From an uncultured Eubacteriales bacterium (lineage in GTDB: Bacteria; Bacillota; Clostridia; Oscillospirales; Oscillospiraceae): a stretch of DNA of 11,636 nt. The stretch's first letter is position 1, and every line of letters starts with the position of its first letter. The stretch spans positions 1 to 11,636 of the forward strand of contig UQGU01000065.1 in the NCBI GenBank assembly GCA_900540635.1. Direction: 5' to 3'. A program made the position numbers and the translations under genes. The notes under the pieces are model-generated. The model made no database searches. It saw only the letters and a list, made by a program, of their open reading frames with translations, and was not told the origin of the DNA. Positions 1-5,736 of the stretch are shown in pieces.

Positions 1-55
1 CAGTGCCGGGTGGCACTGGCTACTGTGCTGATAGGGGGAGTTTTCTAACAGCCCC
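1..55 (+). repeat. Left copy of a dispersed repeat, inverted relative to the right end
   Basis: These 55 bases are identical to the reverse complement of 11582-11636; base 56 (T) is the first that differs. The repeat contains a perfect 7-bp hairpin (CAGTGCC at 1-7, loop GGGT, GGCACTG at 12-18). Its inner edge reads TTTTCTAACAGCCCC. It begins at base 1, so the element continues outside the window. The inner edge (read outward, GGGGCTGTTAGAAAA) looks like the end of a mobile element, but no transposase is present and I cannot name a family. Confidence 0.95.
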
Positions 56-86
56 TGTTTTTTTGAGAAAAGGGAGGATACATTTT

Positions 87-1574
87 ATGAACGGACTGCG
101 GGATATTGTAGCCATGGTCAACGGAAAGATCAACGACTTTGTCTGGGGCCTGCCCATGCTGGTGCTGCTGGTGGGCACCGGCATTCTGATGACGGTTTTG
201 ACCAAGGGCTTTCAGCTGAGCCATTTCCGGTTCTGGATGGCGCATACCGTTGGCGCCATTTTCAAAAACAAGCACGTAACGGCCCATACTGCCAAGGAGG
301 ACCGGTCTATCAGCCAGTTCCAGAGCCTTTGCACCGCTCTGGCCGCCACCATCGGTACAGGCAACATCGCAGGCGTTGCTGCGGCCATTGCTGCAGGCGG
401 TCCCGGGGCCATTTTCTGGATGTGGATCGTGGCCGTTTTCGGCATGATGACGAACTTCTCCGAGAACGTTCTGGGCATCTACTACCGCCGGAAGAATGCC
501 GCAGGGGAGTGGTCCGGCGGGGCCATGTACTATCTGCGGGACGGCCTGGGCAGCTTCCGGGGCTGTAAGCAGCTGGGCAAAATCCTAGGGCTGCTGTTCA
601 GTATATTCTGCATTTTCGTCAGCTTCGGCATTGGCAATATGGGACAGATCAATTCCATTGCCACCAACATGCGGGCGGTTTTCTCCATTCCCAACTGGGT
701 CACGGGCGTGTTTCTGATGGTCGTTGCGGCTTTGGTCGTCGTGGGAGGCCTGAAGCGCATTGCGGCAGTCACGGAAAAGCTGGTACCGGTTATGGCGCTG
801 CTGTATGTCGTTGGAGCATTGGCCATCGTTGCTATGAATTACCGGAGCATCCTGCCGGCTTTCGCTTCCATCTTCAAGGGTGCCTTTGCCATGAAGGCCG
901 TCGGCGGCGGCATTGTGGGCAGCGGGGTAAAGGCGGCTGTGACCTGGGGCATGAAGCGGGGCGTGTTTTCCAATGAAGCAGGTCTCGGCTCCAGCGTCAT
1001 GGTCCATTCCAGCTCCAATGTGAAAGAGCCTGTGGCCCAGGGAATGTGGGGCATTTTTGAGGTGTTTGCCGACACCTTGGTGGTGTGCACCCTGACCGCC
1101 CTGGTGATCCTCACCAGCGGCCTCGTGGACCTGAATACCGGTGCGGTTTTGACCTCTATGGAGAAAACCGCCATGGTGGCTGAGGCCTTCAGTCTCCATT
1201 TCGGCGGCTTCGGCAGCGCCTTTATTGCCATTGCCATTTTGCTTTTTGCCTTCTCCACGGTGCTGGGCTGGAGCCACTACGGCACCAAGGCATTTGAATA
1301 TCTCTTCGGCACCAAGGCCACGATTTTCTATAAAATCGTCTTTGTCCTTTTCACCATTGTCGGTGCAACCATGCAGCTGGATCTGGCCTGGGACCTCAGC
1401 GATACCTTCAACGGCCTTATGGCCATTCCCAACCTGATCGGCGTTGTGGCCCTCAGCGGTCTGGTGCGGAAAATCACCAGGAATTTCGTGGACCGCCGGA
1501 TCTGTGGAAAAGACGTGGAACCCATGTACTCCGCTTTTGCAGATGTCCAGCAGGAGCAGGAAGTGCATCCCTGA
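87..1574 (+). CDS. Alanine/glycine:cation symporter family protein (AGCS)
   Basis: A 495-residue integral membrane protein that probably imports alanine or glycine, coupled to Na+ (or H+). It contains the AGCS signature TIGTGNIAGVAAAIAAGGPG starting near residue 88. The NEAGLGSS stretch and many hydrophobic segments along the whole length also fit the family, and the size is normal. The start at 87 is chosen because AGGGAGG (71-77) lies 9 nt upstream; an in-frame extension to base 3 would be encoded by the terminal repeat and is unlikely. The gene stands alone, with a new promoter before the next gene and no obvious terminator between them. No promoter is visible in the 86 bases upstream; the repeat ends only 16 bases before the ribosome binding site, so expression may depend on sequence outside the window. 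Substrate preference cannot be read from the sequence. The family call is secure. Confidence 0.95.
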   Translation: MNGLRDIVAMVNGKINDFVWGLPMLVLLVGTGILMTVLTKGFQLSHFRFWMAHTVGAIFKNKHVTAHTAKEDRSISQFQSLCTALAATIGTGNIAGVAAAIAAGGPGAIFWMWIVAVFGMMTNFSENVLGIYYRRKNAAGEWSGGAMYYLRDGLGSFRGCKQLGKILGLLFSIFCIFVSFGIGNMGQINSIATNMRAVFSIPNWVTGVFLMVVAALVVVGGLKRIAAVTEKLVPVMALLYVVGALAIVAMNYRSILPAFASIFKGAFAMKAVGGGIVGSGVKAAVTWGMKRGVFSNEAGLGSSVMVHSSSNVKEPVAQGMWGIFEVFADTLVVCTLTALVILTSGLVDLNTGAVLTSMEKTAMVAEAFSLHFGGFGSAFIAIAILLFAFSTVLGWSHYGTKAFEYLFGTKATIFYKIVFVLFTIVGATMQLDLAWDLSDTFNGLMAIPNLIGVVALSGLVRKITRNFVDRRICGKDVEPMYSAFADVQQEQEVHP

Positions 1575-1594
1575 TGGAATTTCGATTTTACCTG

Positions 1595-1623
1595 TTGCGT
1601 CCAACCTCAGAATTTGCTATGAT
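1595..1623 (+). promoter_or_regulatory. Promoter of the surface protein gene, extended -10 type
   Basis: TTGCGT (1595-1600) and TATGAT (1618-1623) are separated by 17 nt, and TG occurs one base before the -10 hexamer. This gives a good housekeeping sigma-A promoter with transcription expected to start near 1630, about 44 nt before the start codon. It lies in the 99-bp gap after the symporter gene, so the surface protein gene probably has its own transcript. Confidence 0.7.
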
Positions 1624-1673
1624 AAAAAGAAAAGGCTGATGGCTATGCCATTGGCAAAAAGAGAGGATGCACC

Positions 1674-3143
1674 ATGCGGAAAATTATTTCTTTCACGTTG
1701 CTGCTTTGGATGCTCCTGGTGCCGGTCTGGGCTGAGGAGACCGAACCGGAGCCGACGGCAGCAGCGGCAGAGGCCATACAGATCCATACGCCCCAGGACC
1801 TGTCTGCCGTGGCCCAGGAGCCGAATGGGGACTATATTCTGGCAGAGGACCTGGATATGGCAGGGGAAGAATGGATGCCCTTTGCGTTTTCCGGCACTCT
1901 GGACGGAAACGGCCACAGCATTCTGAACCTGACACTGTCTGAGCCCGGGGCAGAGATCATAACGGCGCTGGACGGCAATCAGAAGGAATATGACGCCGTG
2001 TATTGCGGTCTGTTCTCTACGCTGCAAAATGCCAGAATTCAGAATCTGAATCTGGTAAACGTCCGCGGGTGCATTGAAACGGCCCAGCCCTGCCTGGCCG
2101 GTCCCATAGCGGGCTACTGCATGGACAGTACCATTGAAAACTGCACTGTCTCCGGTCGGCTGGAGCTGCGAGCCTACAACGGAATGTTCGGACTGGGCGG
2201 CTTTGTGGGCTACGGCGTTGGCGATATTGTGAGCTGTACCACAGACATGACGTTGATCTGTGTGGATACGGACAAGAGCGCCATGGACGAACAGTTCCTG
2301 GGCGGCGCCTATGCCACCGGATTCATGACAACGACGGGCTGCATCATTCGACTGGATGCCTATATTTCGGAGCACGGCTATGTCCACAGCGGCGGCGTTG
2401 TGGGAATGCTGATGCAGTATCCCATCGGTATGGGCCATTCCGCCATGCTTACGGACAACTCTATCGATGCCAAGATCAGCTTTTTCGAACACAACAAAAG
2501 CCGCCGGGCCTACTGCGGGAAGGTCTATGGCGAGCTCATGACGAGTGTCAACTATAACTATCGCATTACCGGCAATGAGGGCAGCCTGCAAAGAAACGAA
2601 ACCTCGGACTATACCAGGGAGCTTCGGCCGGAGACCTGCGGCGAGCCCGATTACCAGCAGACCGTTGTACCCTCGGACTGCACCCATTTCGGCTACACGG
2701 AATACGTCTGCCAGGGCTGCGGATATACCTACCGGGACGACTATCAGCTGTGTGTACACAGCGTCAGCACCTGGACGGTGGTAACGCCCGCCACCACAGA
2801 GCAGACCGGTAAAAGCATCGGCATCTGCGACATCTGCGGTGCAGAACAGACCCGGGAAGACCCTGTTCTTCCGGAGCCGGAGCCGGAACCCGAGACAGAG
2901 CCGGAGACCCAGCCGCAGACCGAACCCGAAACCCAGCCCCTGACCACCCAGCCGGAGACGGAGCCGGAAACCATTCCGGAAACCGCCCCGGAAACCCTTC
3001 CCGAGACCGAGCCGGAATCGGAAGGGAAGCACTCGAAGGCGTGGATTCCCTGGGTGCTCGGTGTTGCGGCGGTGGCCCTTGCAATTGGTATCCGGCATAT
3101 GCTGTCCTATAAGCCGCAGCACGCCAAAAAACGCAAAAAGTAA
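1674..3143 (+). CDS. Secreted, membrane-anchored surface protein with GLUG-like region and Pro/Glu/Thr-rich stalk
   Basis: A 489-residue protein of unknown function. Residues 1-20 form a signal peptide (MRK, hydrophobic core, cleavage near VWA-EE). Residues about 35-300 contain phrases typical of bacterial GLUG-type surface proteins: YILAEDLDMAG, then FSGTLDGNGHSILNL, then repeated glycine-rich GGFVGYGVG and GGVVGML turns, suggesting a beta-helix-like extracellular domain. Residues about 330-395 carry two CxxC pairs (CQGC and CDIC) with flanking Cys/His, resembling the small Cys-rich modules seen in other Firmicutes surface proteins. Residues about 400-450 are a Pro-Glu-Thr stalk, followed by one transmembrane helix (about 457-478) and a basic tail (KKRKK). 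No LPxTG motif is visible, so anchoring is probably by the helix. GAGAGG (1661-1666) precedes the ATG by 7 nt. The role could be adhesion or glycan contact; this is inference. Confidence 0.85.
   Translation: MRKIISFTLLLWMLLVPVWAEETEPEPTAAAAEAIQIHTPQDLSAVAQEPNGDYILAEDLDMAGEEWMPFAFSGTLDGNGHSILNLTLSEPGAEIITALDGNQKEYDAVYCGLFSTLQNARIQNLNLVNVRGCIETAQPCLAGPIAGYCMDSTIENCTVSGRLELRAYNGMFGLGGFVGYGVGDIVSCTTDMTLICVDTDKSAMDEQFLGGAYATGFMTTTGCIIRLDAYISEHGYVHSGGVVGMLMQYPIGMGHSAMLTDNSIDAKISFFEHNKSRRAYCGKVYGELMTSVNYNYRITGNEGSLQRNETSDYTRELRPETCGEPDYQQTVVPSDCTHFGYTEYVCQGCGYTYRDDYQLCVHSVSTWTVVTPATTEQTGKSIGICDICGAEQTREDPVLPEPEPEPETEPETQPQTEPETQPLTTQPETEPETIPETAPETLPETEPESEGKHSKAWIPWVLGVAAVALAIGIRHMLSYKPQHAKKRKK
2870..3024 (+). 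repeat. Degenerate short repeats coding for a Pro/Glu/Thr stalk
   Basis: Imperfect tandem units built on GAGCCGGA and GAGACC encode a run of PET and EPE motifs in the surface protein, without a transmembrane or globular pattern. Such low-complexity stalks usually hold an ectodomain away from the membrane. The repeats could expand or contract by slippage. Confidence 0.8.
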
Positions 3144-3149
3144 AGAAAT

Positions 3150-3196
3150 GCCCCATGGAATGCGGCCTTTGCTTCCATGGGGCGCGTTTTACTTTG
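3150..3196. terminator. Bidirectional intrinsic terminator between convergent genes
   Basis: A perfect 11-bp stem (GCCCCATGGAA at 3150-3160 with TTCCATGGGGC at 3173-3183) has a 12-nt loop. On the plus strand it is followed by GCGTTTTACTTT; on the minus strand the stem is followed by a T-rich stretch ending in TTTTTT. It sits 6 bases after the surface protein stop codon and just after the stop of the minus-strand TSCPD gene, so it likely ends both transcripts. Confidence 0.85.
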
Positions 3197-3443
3197 CCTC
3201 AGCCAGAGCCTGCTTCAGAGCAACGGACAGCTGATCGGGGCAGGAGGTGCTCTTCATGCCGCACTGGATTCCGGCCACCCGGTCGATGACGTCCTCGGCC
3301 TTCATGCCTTCAACCAGAGCGCCGATGCCCTTCAGGTTGCCGTTGCAGCCGCCGACGAACTGCACGTTGTGGACCTTGCCGTCCTCCAGGTCGAAGAGAA
3401 TCGTCCGGGAGCAGGTGCCTTTGGTAGTATACTCGTAATGCAT
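3189..3443 (-). CDS. Small TSCPD domain protein (TIGR03905-like family)
   Basis: An 84-residue protein containing the literal TSCPD motif (residues 66-70). The four cysteines C11, C33, C61 and C68 are placed as in the small stand-alone TSCPD family (start MHYEYTTKGTCS, middle VGGCNGNLKGI). The TSCPD domain is also found at the C-terminus of some ribonucleotide reductases, where the cysteines are thought to bind metal; the stand-alone protein has no established function. It is full length for its family. A ribosome binding site (GAAAGGA on the minus strand, around 3453-3459) precedes the ATG. The gene lies 27 bp downstream of the YbaK-type gene and is probably co-transcribed from its promoter, ending at the bidirectional terminator. 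The family call is strong and the function unknown. Confidence 0.9.
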   Translation of the reverse strand: MHYEYTTKGTCSRTILFDLEDGKVHNVQFVGGCNGNLKGIGALVEGMKAEDVIDRVAGIQCGMKSTSCPDQLSVALKQALAEAK

Positions 3444-3470
3444 TGCGTATTTTCCTTTCTTTGTTGCGCT

Positions 3471-3944
3471 TTATTTGGTTAAATCCACGATCTTAGCATC
3501 GATCATGGCGGCAATGGGTTCCGGAGGAACGATCATCTGGTGGCCCCGTTCTCCTGCGGAGAGCGCGATCTCATCACACAGCAGGCACAGCTCGTCCAGA
3601 AAAGTCGGGTATTTTTTCTTCATCCCCACCGGGCTGCAGCCGCCCCGGATGTAGCCCGTAAGGCCCAGAAGCTCTTTTACATGGATCAGTTCCATATTTT
3701 TGTCCCCCGCAGCCTTGGCGGCCTTTTTCAGGTCCAGCTCGCAGCACATGGGAATACAGAAAACATTGATGCCGGTCCGTTCCCCCCGGGCGACCAGGGT
3801 CTTGAAGACCTGCTCCTCTGGCAGCCCCAGGACCTGGGCTGCATGATTGCCGCTTAGATCCTCCTCGGAATATTCGTAGAATTTTTCCAAATAAGGAATT
3901 CCCGCCTTTTCTACCAGGCGGATGGCATTTGTTTTTGCTGACAT
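3471..3944 (-). CDS. ybaK: YbaK/EbsC-type aminoacyl-tRNA deacylase (Cys-tRNA(Pro) deacylase)
   Basis: A 157-residue cytoplasmic editing protein that by family membership hydrolyses Cys-tRNA(Pro) formed by prolyl-tRNA synthetase misacylation. Family landmarks are the N-terminus MSAKTNAIRLVEKAGIPY, the VFKTLV segment with the conserved lysine K48, and the GGCSPVGMKKK loop; length is normal. The start at 3944 is preferred over the in-frame ATG at 3962 for two reasons. The -10 box TATAAT (3961-3966) overlaps the upstream ATG, so the transcript should start downstream of it. The MSxKTN start is also the usual one in this family. A GGTGA stretch 4 nt before the ATG may act as a ribosome binding site on a very short leader. 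It heads a two-gene operon with the TSCPD gene. Specificity for Cys-tRNA(Pro) rather than another misacylated tRNA is inferred. Confidence 0.88.
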   Translation of the reverse strand: MSAKTNAIRLVEKAGIPYLEKFYEYSEEDLSGNHAAQVLGLPEEQVFKTLVARGERTGINVFCIPMCCELDLKKAAKAAGDKNMELIHVKELLGLTGYIRGGCSPVGMKKKYPTFLDELCLLCDEIALSAGERGHQMIVPPEPIAAMIDAKIVDLTK

Positions 3945-3960
3945 AGAATCACCGCAATCC

Positions 3961-3989
3961 ATTATATCCGCATTTTAAAACTTTTGCAA
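3961..3989 (-). promoter_or_regulatory. Promoter of the ybaK-TSCPD operon, overlapping a decoy ATG
   Basis: On the minus strand TTGCAA (3984-3989) is followed after exactly 17 nt by a perfect TATAAT (3961-3966). The last two bases of the -10 box plus the next G form an in-frame ATG at 3962, which cannot be translated from this promoter. Transcription should start about 7 nt downstream, leaving a leader of roughly 10 nt before the ATG at 3944. Confidence 0.78.
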
Positions 3990-4042
3990 TAGGGAATTGA
4001 TTGTTTTCTTTTGGTTATCCTATGAAAAAAGGAGGCAATGAA

Positions 4043-4738
4043 ATGGAAACGGAGAAAAACGCGGACCTGAAAAAAGAGGAGCGCAGTCAAATCGTTGACC
4101 TGGGCTCCGACATGACCCGCTCGGAAAAAGGAAATATTTACACGCTTACCATCATCGGCCAGATCGAGGGCCACCAGGTAGCGCCGGAAACGGTGAAAAC
4201 CACCAAATATGAGCATGTCTTGCCCCTGCTTGCCGGAATCGAGGAGAGCGACGATGTGGATGGGCTGCTGCTTTTGCTCAATACGGTGGGCGGCGACATT
4301 GAAGCAGGGCTTGCCATCGCGGAGATGATTGCCGGGATGAAGAAACCCACGGTCTCTCTGGTCCTGGGGGGCGGCCATTCCATCGGCATTCCGCTGGCCG
4401 TGTGCACCAAGCGCTCCTTTATCACGCCCACTGCCAGCATGACGGTGCACCCGGTCCGCATGACAGGCCTGGTGGTGGGCGCACCCCAGACCTTCCGCTA
4501 TTTCCAGCGGATTCAGGAGCAGATCGCCGAGTTCGTCACCGCCAACTCCCGCATCTCGAAAAAGGACTTCGAGAAGTTCATGATGGCGACGGGGGAGATG
4601 GCAACGGACGTCGGAACCATTCTCTATGGCAGGGAGGCAGTGGCCTCGGGGCTCATCGACCGGCTGGGCGGTCTGAACGATGCCCTTTCCTGCCTGCATC
4701 GGATGATTGAAAAGCGGAAAGCCGAGAAAAAGGCGTAA
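4043..4738 (+). CDS. tepA: ClpP-like serine peptidase of the TepA (YmfB) family
   Basis: A 231-residue cytoplasmic protein of the ClpP/crotonase fold, closely resembling Bacillus TepA, reported to help protein translocation or secretion. Shared landmarks are LTIIGQIEGH, KTTKYEHVLP, NTVGGDIEAGLAIAEM, LGGGHSIGIP and VHPVRMTGLVVGAPQTF. The catalytic triad can be placed as S113 (in GHSIG), H136 (in TVHPVR) and probably D189 (in ATDVGT). A strong AAAGGAGG (4028-4035) lies 7 nt before the chosen ATG; the reading frame extends upstream to 4001 but without a ribosome binding site. It appears monocistronic, diverging from ybaK across a 98-bp gap and ending in its own hairpin. I found no convincing plus-strand promoter in the gap. 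In other Firmicutes tepA is often next to ftsK/spoIIIE; that linkage is absent here. The physiological substrate is unknown. Confidence 0.92.
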   Translation: METEKNADLKKEERSQIVDLGSDMTRSEKGNIYTLTIIGQIEGHQVAPETVKTTKYEHVLPLLAGIEESDDVDGLLLLLNTVGGDIEAGLAIAEMIAGMKKPTVSLVLGGGHSIGIPLAVCTKRSFITPTASMTVHPVRMTGLVVGAPQTFRYFQRIQEQIAEFVTANSRISKKDFEKFMMATGEMATDVGTILYGREAVASGLIDRLGGLNDALSCLHRMIEKRKAEKKA

Positions 4739-4741
4739 GCC

Positions 4742-4777
4742 AAACGGGCTGTCAGTTGATTTTCTGACGGTCCGTTT
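4742..4777 (+). terminator. Probable intrinsic terminator after tepA
   Basis: AAACGGGCTGTCAG (4742-4755) pairs with CTGACGGTCCGTTT (4764-4777) over 14 bp, including two G-U wobbles, around an 8-nt loop. It begins 3 bases after the tepA stop. The trailing sequence CTCTTTCCC is only moderately T-rich, so termination may be incomplete. Confidence 0.6.
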
Positions 4778-4806
4778 CTCTTTCCCGGGAAAACAAGAAA
4801 AAAACA

Positions 4807-4834
4807 TTGTATTTTTCTGGATTTGTGATACAAT
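4807..4834 (+). promoter_or_regulatory. Promoter of the asp23-nusB-xseAB-ispA-tldDE operon
   Basis: TTGTAT (4807-4812) and TACAAT (4829-4834) are spaced by 16 nt, with an extended -10 TG at 4826-4827. Transcription should start near 4841, giving a leader of about 48 nt. This is the only convincing promoter I can see for the eight downstream genes. Confidence 0.75.
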
Positions 4835-4845
4835 AAACAAAACTA

Positions 4846-4869
4846 TGCAGTGCGCATTGCAGTGCAGTG
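4846..4869 (+). promoter_or_regulatory. Near-palindrome with three TGCAGTG copies in the asp23 leader (possible operator)
   Basis: TGCAGTGCGCATTGCA (4846-4861) is a 16-bp palindrome with one mismatched pair. TGCAGTG occurs three times, starting at 4846, 4858 and 4863. It lies just downstream of the predicted transcription start and before the AGGAGGG site (4874-4880). A repressor site or a small leader hairpin is possible; no known binding motif is recognised. Confidence 0.4.
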
Positions 4870-4888
4870 ATTTAGGAGGGTTTCAATT

Positions 4889-5254
4889 ATGGCTGAATAT
4901 AAGCAGTACATTTCCCAGGCAGAAGAGAACGGGAATGTTTTGATTTCAGAAGATGTGGTTGCCGCCATTGCAGAGCATGCGGTTTCCGAGGTGGAAGGTG
5001 CAGCCGGGATCTATGCCAAGCCCGGCAACGAGGTAGCAGACCTCATCGGCAAGAACTGGGGCCGGGGCCTGAAGATCCAGATCGCAGAGAACAATTCCGT
5101 CGCCATCGACATGGATATTCTCATTCACTATGGCTACAGCGTGGTAGACGTTGCGGATGCCGTCCAGACCGCTGTTGCTTCCGCCGTGGAGTCCATGACC
5201 GGCGTGAAGGTGACTGCCGTGAATATCAACGTCAGCGGTATTTCCCGAAAGTAA
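4889..5254 (+). CDS. Asp23/Gls24 family envelope stress protein (YqhY-like)
   Basis: A 121-residue cytoplasmic or membrane-associated protein of the Asp23/Gls24 family. Diagnostic segments are GNVLISEDVVAAIAEHAVSEVEG, then an IAENNSVAIDMDILIHYGYSV strand region, then VQTAVASAVESMTGVKVTAVNINVSGI at the C-terminus. Length fits a short YqhY-type member rather than the longer stress-induced Asp23. Its position immediately before nusB matches Bacillus yqhY, which has been linked to lipid (acetyl-CoA carboxylase) homeostasis. AGGAGGG (4874-4880) lies 8 nt before the ATG. It is the first gene of the operon, with a promoter and a possible operator in its leader, and is followed 19 nt later by nusB. 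The molecular role remains uncertain. Confidence 0.93.
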   Translation: MAEYKQYISQAEENGNVLISEDVVAAIAEHAVSEVEGAAGIYAKPGNEVADLIGKNWGRGLKIQIAENNSVAIDMDILIHYGYSVVDVADAVQTAVASAVESMTGVKVTAVNINVSGISRK

Positions 5255-5273
5255 GAGAAACAAGAGGTAGATT

Positions 5274-5735
5274 ATGACAAGATCCGATGCCAGAGAGCTG
5301 GCCGTCCATTTGATTTACGCCCGGGAGTTCACCGGCGAGGAGCCGGAAGAGGTTGTCGCCACCCGGCTGAATAAGGAATACTATCCCTCTCTTTCCCAGG
5401 AGAACGCCATTTACACGGACCGGCCCAGCAATTCTCAGCTGCGGTATATCGACTCTGTGGTCTCCGGCGTGGCCAACCGCAGCGAAGAGCTGAACGATGT
5501 CATCAAGCGATTCTCCATCGGCTGGGACATCAGCCGAATCTCCCGGCTGACCCGCTGCGTCATGGAGCTGGCGATTTATGAGATCCTGTACGTAGACGAT
5601 GTGCCCACCGGCGTTGCCATTAACGAAGCGGTCCGTCTGGCCAAGCTCTATGACGGCGACGATACCGGCGCATTCACCAATGGCATTCTGGGCGCTTTTG
5701 CCAGAAGCCTGACGGAAAACAAAGAGGAAAACTGA
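5274..5735 (+). CDS. nusB: Transcription antitermination factor NusB
   Basis: A 153-residue all-helical RNA-binding protein that, with NusE (S10), binds boxA RNA and supports antitermination of rRNA operons. The N-terminus MTRSDARELAVHLIYAREF matches the family's RNA-binding helix, where an RxxA motif and a bulky hydrophobic core are usual. The C-terminal half has ISRLTRCVMELAIYEILY, then VPTGVAINEAVRLAKLY and FTNGILGAFAR, the standard NusB signature. Length is at the upper end of normal because of a slightly longer linker around residues 25-50. GAGG (5264-5267) precedes the ATG by 6 nt. It lies between asp23 and the Kae1-like gene, separated from the latter by a single base. Identification is secure. 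Confidence 0.95.
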   Translation: MTRSDARELAVHLIYAREFTGEEPEEVVATRLNKEYYPSLSQENAIYTDRPSNSQLRYIDSVVSGVANRSEELNDVIKRFSIGWDISRISRLTRCVMELAIYEILYVDDVPTGVAINEAVRLAKLYDGDDTGAFTNGILGAFARSLTENKEEN

Positions 5736-5736
5736 C

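Noticed and set aside
585..1604. 339-residue minus-strand open frame opposite the symporter gene
   Set aside because: The composition is His/Gly/Asp-rich and non-protein-like, opposite a clear AGCS gene; it is an antisense artefact of GC-rich coding DNA.
2870..3024. Possible CRISPR-like array
   Set aside because: The repeats are short, degenerate, in frame and without spacers of constant length; they encode a Pro/Glu/Thr stalk.
1617..3122. 501-residue minus-strand open frame opposite the surface protein
   Set aside because: Its Gly/Arg/Leu-rich runs are the antisense of the PET-coding repeats. It lacks a family match or a sensible ribosome binding site and lies opposite a convincing gene.
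3177..3482. 101-residue plus-strand open frame across the TSCPD gene
   Set aside because: It starts inside the terminator stem and covers the TSCPD gene, whose family match is clear on the minus strand.
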